Source: Meiothermus ruber DSM 1279 (GTDB taxonomy: Bacteria; Deinococcota; Deinococci; Deinococcales; Thermaceae). From it: 64,000 bases of DNA. The translations under genes and the position numbers were made by a program. Below, one piece after another: positions 35,002 through 43,064 of the stretch (positions are counted from its first letter, which is position 1; each line of letters starts with the position of its first letter). Location of the stretch: contig NC_013946.1 in NCBI RefSeq assembly GCF_000024425.1, forward strand, positions 2,170,001-2,234,000, written 5' to 3'. The notes beneath the pieces are model-generated. The model saw only the letters and a program-made list of their open reading frames with translations. It was not told the origin of the DNA and searched no databases.

Positions 35002-37341
35002 CTAACGCAGGGGCTCGAGGGTCTGGCGCGTCCTGAAACTGGTCTCGCCCATGCGCATGGGCAGGTACTGCCCGCCCGCCCATTTAGCCAGCAGGTTGTC
35101 GTACCCACCGGACAGAAGCGCCCCGGACTGGCCCATGGGGATGATGAAGAGGGAACGCTCGAGGTCGGCGAAATCCAGGATCTGCCGGTAGCTGCTCCCC
35201 ACGGTCATGCGGAAGGTGCTGGGGTCGTAGGAGGCCCGGTTCAGGGTGTAGCGGTCGCCCCCGTGGGGCACGGCCCGGTCGGACAGGCGGTTGAGCGGCG
35301 GAACATTGGTCAGAATGGCGTGGGGGAAGGTGGCCCGGTGCACCTCGCCCCAGCGCGGGGGGTTGTTGCCAAAGCGGTCGAGGGCCTTATCGAGGGCGAG
35401 GGCAGCAAATTCCAGGCAGGTCTGGGTATCGGGGGTCTGGCAGGCCGGGTCGCCCTGGCGCATGGCGGCCAGCAGGTAGCGGGGCTGCTCCCAGAACTCC
35501 TGTTCTACCTCCTGGCTGGGCAGGCGGGTCAGCTCGGTGTACCAGGCCTGGAAGACCGTGGGCTCGACCTGCTCAGCCCGCATCACCCCATCCCAGGCCA
35601 GCAAACGGGCCTTCCACTGGCGCGCGTTCTCCGAAAGCGGGTTGAGCAGCTCCAAAACCGGCTTAAACTCCCGGTACAAGAGGCTGGTAATGTCCTGTTG
35701 CATGGCGACCATGTCTTCCAGGGAGAGTTTTTCCTTAGCCAGTATCAGCTCGCGGATGCGCTGGGCCCGGTAGGGTTCCTCCCACTCCAGCGAGATGGTG
35801 TGCGGGTAGTTGGGGGCGGTGACCTTGTTGTTGGCGGTGACGATAAAGCCCTCTTTGGGGTTATAGACTTGCGGCCACTGATCCTGGGGCAGGTAGCCCT
35901 GCCAGTCCCAGTTGCCGTCGCCCGGCACCGGCATCAGGCCGGAGTGGCCGGGCCGGCGGATGGGAAAGCGGGCCGGGGCCATATAGCCGATGTTGCCGTC
36001 CACATCGGCATAAACAAAGTTCTGGCTGGGCGCGTTGTAGAGGGCCAAGGCCGCCTTGAACTCTTCCCAGTTCCGCGCACGGGCGATCCCCAGGAAGGCC
36101 TCGATGGTGCGGTCGGTGGGGTCGAGGCTGGTCCAGCGCAGCGAAAGCGGCCTCGCACCGGGGTTTTTGACCACATCGTTGATCACCGGCCCGTAGCGGC
36201 TTTCCCGCACCTGTAGGGTCACGTCGGGCTCGCCTTTGACCTTGATCACCTCGGTGCGGGTACGCCAGGGCTCAACCCGCCCCTTGTAGCGATAACCCCC
36301 GGCAACCTCTTCCATGATGTACAGATCCTGCACGTCGGCCCCAACGGTGGTCACCCCCCAGCCGATGCGCTCGTTGCGGCCAATCACCACCGCCGGAAGC
36401 CCCGGAAAGCTGCTGCCGATGGCCTTGTAGGTAGGGGCCTCGATGTGCACTAGGTACCAGACCGAAGGAGCGCCCAGCCCCAGGTGGGGGTCGTTGGCCA
36501 GCAGGGGCTTTCCGCTCACGGTGCGCGCGGGGCCGATCACCCAGTTGTTGGAGGCCCGGGCCATCAGCTCGCCCGGCAGGTGCAGGGCCTGGGGCAGCCG
36601 GGCTGCCAGGCTGAGCAGGGAGCGGGCCGACTCCCCGTCCGGCCTGGCCGGCGGAGGAAGCTGTAAGTCTTCGGCCTGGAGCACGGTGGGCGCATCGGCG
36701 GGGTAGGGGGGTTTGAGCTGGGCCATGCGGGCCGGGGTCATGCCCTTGGCCGCCCATTGCAGGCGCTGAAGCTCGCTACGCCAGTTGCCCGAGAGGTCAT
36801 AGGACATCATCTTGGCCCAGACCAGCACATCGGCGGGCTTCCAGGGTTCGGGCTTGAAACCCAGCAGGCGGAACTCGAGCGGCAGCGGCGGGTTGGTAGC
36901 CAGGTAGGCGTTGATGCCAGCCACATAAGCGTCCACCACCGCCTTGGCACTGGGCGATAGGCTCCCATAGGCCTGCTCGGCAGCTTTGTAGAAGCCCCAG
37001 ATGCGTAAGAAGCGGTCTTGCTCCAGGGTGGCCTTCCCGATCACCTCGGAAAGCCGCCCGGCCCCCACCCGGCGCTGGAACTCCATCTGCCACAGCCGAT
37101 CCTGGGCGTGGGCCACCCCCAGGGCAAAGAAGGCATCCTCGTCGGTCTGGGCCTTGATGTGGAGCACGCCCTCGGCGGTGCGGCTCATCTCCACCGGCGC
37201 CGAGAGGCCCTTCAGGGCCAGCCGCCCCGAATGCTGTGGGATGGTGGCTGCCCGCAGCCAGAACCAGCCCCCCACGGCCAAAACCAGCGCCAGCCCCACC
37301 ACCACCAGTAACAAGCGTCCTAGCAAACGCAACAAGCGCAC
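35002..37341 (-). CDS. Penicillin acylase family protein, membrane-anchored
   Basis: 779 residues from GTG 37341, which follows GGAGGAGCT; an upstream in-frame extension lacks support. An N-terminal membrane anchor (LLLVVVGLALVLAVGGWFWL) replaces the lipobox of the first paralogue. The alpha region has PVEMSRTAEGVLHIKAQ and VAHAQDRLWQMEFQRR; the nucleophile serine lies in ASNNWVIGPARTVSGKP, followed by LLANDPHLGLGAPSVWY and GRNERIGWGVTTVGAD. It probably hydrolyses amides on the outer side of the membrane; substrate unknown. It stands alone, downstream of its own SD. Confidence 0.92.
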   Translation of the reverse strand: MRLLRLLGRLLLVVVGLALVLAVGGWFWLRAATIPQHSGRLALKGLSAPVEMSRTAEGVLHIKAQTDEDAFFALGVAHAQDRLWQMEFQRRVGAGRLSEVIGKATLEQDRFLRIWGFYKAAEQAYGSLSPSAKAVVDAYVAGINAYLATNPPLPLEFRLLGFKPEPWKPADVLVWAKMMSYDLSGNWRSELQRLQWAAKGMTPARMAQLKPPYPADAPTVLQAEDLQLPPPARPDGESARSLLSLAARLPQALHLPGELMARASNNWVIGPARTVSGKPLLANDPHLGLGAPSVWYLVHIEAPTYKAIGSSFPGLPAVVIGRNERIGWGVTTVGADVQDLYIMEEVAGGYRYKGRVEPWRTRTEVIKVKGEPDVTLQVRESRYGPVINDVVKNPGARPLSLRWTSLDPTDRTIEAFLGIARARNWEEFKAALALYNAPSQNFVYADVDGNIGYMAPARFPIRRPGHSGLMPVPGDGNWDWQGYLPQDQWPQVYNPKEGFIVTANNKVTAPNYPHTISLEWEEPYRAQRIRELILAKEKLSLEDMVAMQQDITSLLYREFKPVLELLNPLSENARQWKARLLAWDGVMRAEQVEPTVFQAWYTELTRLPSQEVEQEFWEQPRYLLAAMRQGDPACQTPDTQTCLEFAALALDKALDRFGNNPPRWGEVHRATFPHAILTNVPPLNRLSDRAVPHGGDRYTLNRASYDPSTFRMTVGSSYRQILDFADLERSLFIIPMGQSGALLSGGYDNLLAKWAGGQYLPMRMGETSFRTRQTLEPLR

Positions 37342-37459
37342 AGCTCCTCCTTGCTTTGGCCCCAGTATAAGGTCTTTTGAAGGGTGCGCCCTGGGCCCAC
37401 CACCCTGCACAACACGCGCTTGCCGAGATCAAAGCCCCCTGGCGGGCTCTAGCGCCCCC

Positions 37460-37858
37460 TCAGATCGGAGTGCCCTCACCGCGCCAGAAAGCCCGACCCC
37501 CCGATTTACGGCGATCCAGGAAGAGTTCCACCGTGTTGCCATCGGGGTCTTGCAGGCTCAGTACCCAGGCGATGCCGCGATCCTCCAGGTGGAAGGGCAC
37601 CCCCTCGAGCCGCACAAAATCCTGGGCCGCTCGGAAGTCCTCTTCGGATCGGACGGCAAACCCCAGCACCACCGAGCCCGATGGCGTGCCCTCGCTAAGG
37701 GCCAGCTCGTAGTGGGCCAGGTTCTCCGAGGAAACCAGCAGGGCAGTTTTGCGGAAACGCTCAGAGAGTTGCAAGTCCAGGAAGCGGGTGTAAAAAGTGA
37801 CGGCGGCCTCGAGGTGCCGCACGGTCAGGTGTACATAGGCCAGACGGGTGGTGTACAT
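37460..37858 (-). CDS. VOC (glyoxalase/bleomycin resistance) superfamily protein
   Basis: 132 residues from ATG 37858. Two beta-alpha-beta-beta-beta units are visible: LAYVHLTVRHLEAAVTFYTR and VPFHLEDRGIAWVLSLQDP, ending NTVELFLDRRKSG. His11, His50 region and the C-terminal Glu could be metal ligands as in glyoxalase-type enzymes. The substrate is unknown. The gene is divergent from the CDGSH gene. Confidence 0.8.
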   Translation of the reverse strand: MYTTRLAYVHLTVRHLEAAVTFYTRFLDLQLSERFRKTALLVSSENLAHYELALSEGTPSGSVVLGFAVRSEEDFRAAQDFVRLEGVPFHLEDRGIAWVLSLQDPDGNTVELFLDRRKSGGRAFWRGEGTPI

Positions 37859-37926
37859 CCAGAGTATTCTGGAATGCCGGAGCCCCCAGGTCAAACCCAA
37901 GCTTTCTAACACGCAGCAGGCGCGGT

Positions 37927-37932
37927 TAGAAT
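37927..37932 (+). promoter_or_regulatory. -10 box of the CDGSH gene, leaderless type
   Basis: TAGAAT ends 7 nt before ATG 37940; no SD is present. Confidence 0.5.
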
Positions 37933-37939
37933 TGCATCC

Positions 37940-38155
37940 ATGAAAATCGAGTTTCGCGAGAATGGCTCCATCGGTATCGAAACCGGCGGCAGGTACGTCT
38001 TCCGTCAGGGCGACCAGGAGGTGGTCATCGAGAAGCCCCGGGTCTCGCTGTGCCGCTGCGGGCACTCGAGCAATAAGCCCTTCTGCGACGGCACCCACAA
38101 GTCGGTGGGCTTCGTGGCCCCGGCTGCGGTCATCGAGCTCGAGGAGCCGAAGTAA
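37940..38155 (+). CDS. CDGSH iron-sulfur domain protein
   Basis: 71 residues, a single CDGSH domain. The cluster-binding motif LCRCGHSSNKPFCDGTH (residues ~38-54) has the three cysteines and one histidine that hold a [2Fe-2S] cluster. The protein is the minimal size for this family. Likely an electron-transfer or redox-sensing protein in the cytoplasm. It precedes the aldo/keto reductase by 54 bp but that gene has its own SD. Confidence 0.93.
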   Translation: MKIEFRENGSIGIETGGRYVFRQGDQEVVIEKPRVSLCRCGHSSNKPFCDGTHKSVGFVAPAAVIELEEPK

Positions 38156-38209
38156 CCCAAGTCCCAATCGCGCTGGTGCTCCAAGATAAGATGGCGGGCG
38201 GAGGTTAAT

Positions 38210-39175
38210 ATGCCCATGCGCTATCGCAAACTTGGTCAGTGGGGCTTGAAGGTTTCGGAAATTTCGCTGGGGGCCTGGGTCACCTACGGCGATGCGGTGC
38301 AGGACCTCGAGCGCATCAAAACCATCACCCGCATCGCCTACGAGGGCGGGATTAACTTTTTCGACAACGCCGATGTCTACGCCAAAGGGCTGGCCGAAGA
38401 GCTGATGAGCAAGGCCCTGCTGGAGCAGTTCCCCCGCCACGAGCTGGTTTTGTCGAGCAAAGTTTTCTGGCCCACCAGCGACGACGCCAACGGCCGGGGC
38501 CTCTCGCGCAAGCACGTGCGGGAAAGCCTCGAGCGCAGCCTGAAGCGCATGGGCACCGACTACCTCGACCTGTACTTCTGCCACCGCTACGACCCCGAGG
38601 TGCCCATGGAGGAAATCGTCAGCACCATGAGCAACCTGGTAGACCGGGGCCTGGTGCTGTACTGGGGCACTTCCGAGTGGCCGGCGGCCCGCATCGTGGA
38701 GGCCGTGCAGTTTGCCCGCCACAACGGCCTGCACCCGCCCGTGGTGGAGCAGCCGCAGTACTCGATGCTCTACCGCGAGCGGGTGGAGCAGGAGATCCTG
38801 CCCGAGACCGAGCGCTTCGGGATGGGTATGGTGGTCTGGAGCCCGCTGGCCATGGGCATGCTCACCGGGCGCTATGACAAGGGTGTCCCCAAGGACAGCC
38901 GCTTCGAGCGCTACCCGCAGTTTGGCAACCGCTTCCTGACCGAGGAAAACGTCAAGAAAGTCAAGGCCCTCAAGAAAGTGGCCGCCGAGCTGAACCTCAC
39001 CCGCACCCAACTGGCCCTGGCCTGGGTCTTGCGGCAGCAAGGCGTGAGCAGTGCCATCACTGGCGCGACCAAGCCCGAACAGCTCGAGGAAAGCCTGGGC
39101 GCCGCCGGGGTAGACCTGCCCCAGGAAGCGCTGGAAAAAATCGAAAAGATTCTGGGCGAAAAGCCTAAAGCCTGA
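38210..39175 (+). CDS. Aldo/keto reductase, potassium-channel beta-subunit-like
   Basis: 321 residues, GGAGG 6 nt before ATG 38210. TIM-barrel AKR with the catalytic Asp-Tyr in FFDNADVYAKGLAEEL, Lys in VLSSKVFWPTS and His in LYFCHRYDPEVPMEEI; the C-terminal SSAITGATKPEQLEESL binds the NADPH phosphate and adenine. Closest to the Kv-beta/YghZ branch (RYRKLGQWGLKVSEISLG). It reduces aldehydes or ketones with NADPH. The 3' end overlaps the convergent glycosyltransferase gene by 11 bp. Confidence 0.92.
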   Translation: MPMRYRKLGQWGLKVSEISLGAWVTYGDAVQDLERIKTITRIAYEGGINFFDNADVYAKGLAEELMSKALLEQFPRHELVLSSKVFWPTSDDANGRGLSRKHVRESLERSLKRMGTDYLDLYFCHRYDPEVPMEEIVSTMSNLVDRGLVLYWGTSEWPAARIVEAVQFARHNGLHPPVVEQPQYSMLYRERVEQEILPETERFGMGMVVWSPLAMGMLTGRYDKGVPKDSRFERYPQFGNRFLTEENVKKVKALKKVAAELNLTRTQLALAWVLRQQGVSSAITGATKPEQLEESLGAAGVDLPQEALEKIEKILGEKPKA

Positions 39176-40262
39176 GGATATACTCGGCCAGCCGCACGAT
39201 ATCGTTTTGCAGGTTAAGGGTTTTGCGTTCGGGGGGCCGGTCTTTGAGTTCCCGGATTTTCTCGGCAATCTTGCGGGGATGGCGGATGTAGTACCCCAGC
39301 TTCTCGTGCCGAATTAGTTCGACGTTGCCGTGCTCCTGCGGCCACACGTAATCGCACACGATCAGATCTTTGCCCTGGGAGAGCACCTCGGCGATGGTCG
39401 CAGGGCCGGCTTTGGAAACCACCACATTGGACACATTGATGAGCTCGTACATCTGGTAGGTAAAACCGAACACAATCAGGTTGGATAGCCGGTTTTTCTG
39501 TTTGAAGGCCTCGAGCTGCCGGTAGAGCTTCTGGTTGTATCCACACACCACCACCACGTTGATACCCTCGATCCTGACCAGCTCCCGCACCAGCTTGAAG
39601 CTGATCTTGAGGCCGGCCCCACCCCCCGTCACCAGCACGGTGTAGGGATGAACCAGGCCCCACTCCTCGCGCAGCCGGGCTACCTCGGCGGGCTCGAGGG
39701 ATTTGTTGTACTTGGGGTCTATAAGGGTCTGGAAGTAGTGCAGGTTTTCCGGGGGCACCCGGTAGCGGCGGGCGATGCTGTAAGCCTCCGGGCTGGCCAC
39801 CACGTACTGGTCTTTGGTGTCTATGAACCAGTACAGGTGCGGGCTGAAAATATCGCTCACCACGGTGAGGGTCTTGGGCCTGTGCTTGCGCACGTAGGGC
39901 AGCCGGCGAAAACCGTGGTTCACCGGGTAGCAGTAGATGATCTTATCGGGGCGAAACTCCTCCAGGTACTCGTTGATGGCCGGGGCCAGGCGCATCCCCA
40001 GCACCCGCGCAAAGGTCTGGATGGCGGGCCGGGTCTGGTAGAAGGCCTGAAAAACCGTAAAGAGCCAGCGCTGCTTATTGACCGAAAAGTTGTAGCCGTC
40101 CTGGATGGCCTGGGCAATCCAGCGCGGCCCCACATCGAAAAAGTTGAACAGGCGAACCTCGGACTCGGGCTCGAGCTCGGTCAGAAGTTTGTGCAAGTTC
40201 TGTGCCAGGGCAAAGTGCCCGCCCCCGGCCTTGGTGTAGACCAGCAAAATTCGTTGCGGCAT
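39165..40262 (-). CDS. Glycosyltransferase of the MGDG synthase/UgtP type
   Basis: 365 residues. The N-terminus RILLVYTKAGGGHFALAQNL corresponds to the membrane-docking start of monogalactosyl/diglucosyl-diacylglycerol synthases (GT28-like, GT-B fold), and the C-terminal domain has VLVTGGGAGLKISFKLV and VSKAGPATIAEVLSQGKDLI, which bind the UDP-sugar. It likely adds a sugar to diacylglycerol to make membrane glycolipids, abundant in Thermaceae. The galE gene in this window could provide UDP-galactose, but the two are not in one operon. Confidence 0.87.
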   Translation of the reverse strand: MPQRILLVYTKAGGGHFALAQNLHKLLTELEPESEVRLFNFFDVGPRWIAQAIQDGYNFSVNKQRWLFTVFQAFYQTRPAIQTFARVLGMRLAPAINEYLEEFRPDKIIYCYPVNHGFRRLPYVRKHRPKTLTVVSDIFSPHLYWFIDTKDQYVVASPEAYSIARRYRVPPENLHYFQTLIDPKYNKSLEPAEVARLREEWGLVHPYTVLVTGGGAGLKISFKLVRELVRIEGINVVVVCGYNQKLYRQLEAFKQKNRLSNLIVFGFTYQMYELINVSNVVVSKAGPATIAEVLSQGKDLIVCDYVWPQEHGNVELIRHEKLGYYIRHPRKIAEKIRELKDRPPERKTLNLQNDIVRLAEYILRL

Positions 40263-40329
40263 AACCCGCGCAGCACAGGGCCACGCTTCTCCAGCTTAGG
40301 GCATTTGGAGGCAAATGACGAATATACGT

Positions 40330-40728
40330 TCAGGCCAGCGGCCGGTGGCAGAGCCAGACCTCGCTCTTGGCCCGCCAGCCCTCGGGCAGCTCGATAAACC
40401 GGCTGGGCGGCGGCACCGCCAAAACCTTGTGCCCTACAATGCTGAACTCAATCGTGGTAAACAGCCGATCGAGGGCCTGCCCCAGCGAGCGGGTCTCCAG
40501 CGGGCTAAAGCGCAGGCGCGGTAGCCTGGCCTCGAGGCTCTTGCAACCAGCATAGGGCAGCAGCTCGGCGGGATCGCGCCAGCGCCGCGGCGGCCCCACC
40601 AGCAACTCAGCCAGCACCAGCGAGAGCCCTGGATAGCGCCGCAAGAACTCCTCGGGGTCAAACTCCAGCGAAAGCTCGAGGTTGACCTCCACGTCCTGCC
40701 ATACTTCTCGTCTAGCAGCACTCGCCAT
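40330..40728 (-). CDS. Hypothetical protein
   Basis: 132 residues. It starts VWQDVEVNLELSLEFDPEEF and ends in a polar tail. The first strand-rich part and lack of signal peptide suggest a small soluble beta-rich protein (a SRPBCC- or DUF1997-like fold is possible but not supported by motifs). No catalytic motif. It is between two minus-strand genes and has a weak GAGGT before the ATG. Confidence 0.6.
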   Translation of the reverse strand: MASAARREVWQDVEVNLELSLEFDPEEFLRRYPGLSLVLAELLVGPPRRWRDPAELLPYAGCKSLEARLPRLRFSPLETRSLGQALDRLFTTIEFSIVGHKVLAVPPPSRFIELPEGWRAKSEVWLCHRPLA

Positions 40729-40830
40729 ACCTCAGCTTGCAACAAGCAAAGCCTTCAGGTCAAGCGCAAATAACCCGTTCCAGACAGCAAAACGAGCGAA
40801 AATGTGTCTGACAGTTAAGAGCGTCCAGCG

Positions 40831-41259
40831 TCAATCGGCGAACCAGCGCAACCAGGTTGCCCGGGCCAAAAACTCAGCCTGGCGCTTGAAGCGATCCGCC
40901 ACCGCGTGGGTCTCGAAGGCCTGGACGGTATCCCCGGCGTAGCCCCAGGCCAGGCCAATAGCCTTAAGGCAAGACCACTGGCCCTCTTCGTCGCCCAAAA
41001 AGCGGTAGACGGCCAAAGCCCTCGACAGCAAGGTAATGGCTTGGTGGGTTTCGCCCTCGTATAAGCTGGCCACCCCCCAGACAAACAGGCTCTGGGCCCA
41101 GGCCCGGTTCTCCCCCGTGCAACGCGCCAGGTGTTCGGCGCGCTGCGCCGGTGCGCTGGACTCCAGCGGTTGCTGCTCTAGCTTGTGCCAGGCCTCGCGC
41201 AGCAGTCGTTGTAGGTTCTCGCGTACGGTAGGTTGGTGTGTGTTCGTCAGAGCGCTCAT
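40831..41259 (-). CDS. TPR-like helical protein of unknown function
   Basis: 142 residues from ATG 41259. Several helix-turn-helix pairs with TPR spacing are visible (AWAQSLFVWGVASLYEGETH, AITLLSRALAVYRFLGDEEG, SCLKAIGLAWGYAGDTVQAF). These would form a short helical scaffold for protein binding. No enzymatic domain. No CTCGAG occurs in the gene, unlike most neighbours. Confidence 0.6.
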   Translation of the reverse strand: MSALTNTHQPTVRENLQRLLREAWHKLEQQPLESSAPAQRAEHLARCTGENRAWAQSLFVWGVASLYEGETHQAITLLSRALAVYRFLGDEEGQWSCLKAIGLAWGYAGDTVQAFETHAVADRFKRQAEFLARATWLRWFAD

Positions 41260-41399
41260 CACTACCCGCCAGGGTATCAGTTTGTGCCGACTTGCTCGGC
41301 GCATCCGTCACCAGCGGTTTTCACTTAACGCTCATCGGCTGTTCATGGGCCAAAAATCACCGCGCTCGAGGGTCTTGTCCACTTCCCACTTCCTTCGGG

Positions 41400-41405
41400 T
41401 AGGCT
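41400..41405 (+). promoter_or_regulatory. -10 box of the D-lactate dehydrogenase-like gene
   Basis: TAGGCT ends 6 nt before ATG 41412, the leaderless geometry. A TTGTCC lies 19 nt further upstream as a poor -35 box. Confidence 0.4.
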
Positions 41406-41411
41406 AGAGCC

Positions 41412-42755
41412 ATGGTGGAAAGCCTCCAACGCCGCTTACCCCAAAAAGTCAGCACCGCCCCCGCCGACCTGGAAACCCATGGCAGGGATGAGGGCTACCC
41501 AGCCCACCACCCGCCCATCGCGGTGGTCTATGCCGAAGGCCTCGAGGACATTCAAGCCACCCTGGCCTGGGCCCGCGAACACCGCATCCCGGTGGTGCCC
41601 TTTGGGGCCGGAACCAGCATCGAAGGCCATGTGATCCCACAGGGGCCGGCCCTCTCACTGGACCTCTCGCGCATGAACCGGGTGCTGGAAGTGCGCCCCG
41701 AGGATTTCCTGGCGGTGGTGGAGCCCGGCGTAACCCGCAAAACCTTGAACGAAGCCCTCAAGGGCACGGGCCTGTTCTTTCCGGTGGATCCCGGGGCCGA
41801 CGCCTCACTGGGCGGGATGGCCGCCACCAACGCCTCGGGCACCACCACCGTGCGCTATGGGGGCATGCGCCAGAACGTGCTGGCGTTGCAGGTGGTGCTG
41901 GCCAATGGCGAGGTGCTGGAGCTGGGCCGGGGGGTGCGCAAGACCAGCGCCGGCTACGACCTGAAAGACCTCTTCATCGGCTCCGAGGGCACCCTGGGTA
42001 TCATCACCCGCCTCACCCTGAAGCTGCACCCCATCCCTGAACACATCCACACCCTGCGGGTCTTCTTCGAAAACCTGACCGACACCGCCCAGGCCGCCTA
42101 CGCCGTGATGGCCAGCGGGCTGCCGGTGGCCCGCCTCGAGCTGGTGGACGAGATTGGCATAAAGGCCATCAACCGCTACCTGGGCCGCAATTACCCGGAA
42201 AAACCCGTCCTGTTCCTGGAATTCCACTCCTCCACCCGCGCGGCCCTCGAGGCCGAGTCCCGCCTGGCCCTCGAGCTCATGCAGGAGGCCGGGGCCATCA
42301 GCATAGACGCCGCCCACACCCAGGAAGAGCGCACCGCCCAGTGGGAGGCCCGGCACCAGTCTTACTGGGCCCTGGTCAACCTCTTTCCCGGTAAGGAGTA
42401 CCTCTCCACCGACACCGCCGTGCCCATATCCAAGATGCCCGATCTGGTGACCTATTCCAACCGCTTGCTGCGCGAGCTGGGCCTGACCGGGAATATCCTG
42501 GGGCATGTGGGCGACGGCAACTTTCACACCCTGGTGGTCTGCGAGCCGGGCGACCCGCGGGCCGAGGAGTTCTCCCTTCGGCTGGTGGAGCACACCCTGG
42601 CCCTGGGCGGCACCTGCACCGGCGAGCACGGGGTGGGCCTGCGTAAAAAGAAATACCTGCCCAAAGAGCACGGCCCGGCCCTGGCCTGGATGCGCCAGAT
42701 CAAACAACTTTTCGACCCCCACAACCTGCTCAACCCCGGAAAAATCTTCGACTAG
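41412..42755 (+). CDS. FAD-binding oxidase, D-lactate dehydrogenase (cytochrome) type
   Basis: 447 residues. PVVPFGAGTSIEGHVIPQ (~58) and IGSEGTLGIITRLTLKLHP (~190) mark the FAD-binding domain; ILGHVGDGNFHTLVV (~364) and TGEHGVGLRKKKYLP (~402) contain the substrate and metal-binding histidines of the DLD/GlcD family. The sequence around HHPPIAVVYAEGLEDIQATL resembles the LDHD branch. It oxidises D-lactate or another 2-hydroxy acid and feeds the respiratory chain. Paralogue of the gene at 19313. Confidence 0.9.
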   Translation: MVESLQRRLPQKVSTAPADLETHGRDEGYPAHHPPIAVVYAEGLEDIQATLAWAREHRIPVVPFGAGTSIEGHVIPQGPALSLDLSRMNRVLEVRPEDFLAVVEPGVTRKTLNEALKGTGLFFPVDPGADASLGGMAATNASGTTTVRYGGMRQNVLALQVVLANGEVLELGRGVRKTSAGYDLKDLFIGSEGTLGIITRLTLKLHPIPEHIHTLRVFFENLTDTAQAAYAVMASGLPVARLELVDEIGIKAINRYLGRNYPEKPVLFLEFHSSTRAALEAESRLALELMQEAGAISIDAAHTQEERTAQWEARHQSYWALVNLFPGKEYLSTDTAVPISKMPDLVTYSNRLLRELGLTGNILGHVGDGNFHTLVVCEPGDPRAEEFSLRLVEHTLALGGTCTGEHGVGLRKKKYLPKEHGPALAWMRQIKQLFDPHNLLNPGKIFD

Positions 42756-43064
42756 CGCAAGGTCGCACCTGCCCATTGCGCCGGTCTGGGCTGTAAGGGG
42801 AAGCGTTGCGTAAGGTCGGCTTCGACCAGTCCCGGCCGCCAGCACCGGATCATACCGTTTTTGCTTGAATCCTTCGCCACCCTGCGCAGCCAGAGGTGAA
42901 GGATTCAAGCCGACCGAAGGGAGTAGAAAAGCCTTTCGGTAGTATCGTTTAGGCTTGTCAAAGTGAACGATACTACCGAAATACGTATCAGGACGGGAGC
43001 CCTCCATCTAGTGGTGCCATCGGCTACCGAAAAACGAGCCTGCGCCCCGTAGCCAGAGGCTGGA
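42756..43064. other. 309-bp intergenic region with a dispersed repeat
   Basis: Lies between convergent genes (flavoprotein and lipoprotein). The first 107 bp hold an imperfect GCGCAA/TTGCGC pair just after the flavoprotein stop and no gene. The centre (42863-42988) is a double-hairpin repeat described separately. The last ~75 bp show no recognisable gene or T-rich terminator. Confidence 0.7.
42863..42988 (+). repeat. Dispersed hairpin element, copy 2, with an extra hairpin
   Basis: Positions 42891-42988 correspond to the reverse complement of copy 1 at 14733-14830. A perfect 16-bp inverted repeat (42934-42949 with 42966-42981, TTTCGGTAGTATCGTT and its complement) surrounds a 16-nt loop. Upstream, GCTTGAATCCTTC (42863-42875) and GAAGGATTCAAGC (42898-42910) form a second perfect 13-bp stem that copy 1 lacks on its outer arm. 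The element sits between the 3' ends of two convergent genes. Confidence 0.88.

Noticed and set aside
37859-39268. Minus-strand upstream extension of the VOC gene through the aldo/keto reductase region
   Set aside because: It is the antisense of the CDGSH and aldo/keto reductase genes; the VOC domain starts cleanly at ATG 37858.
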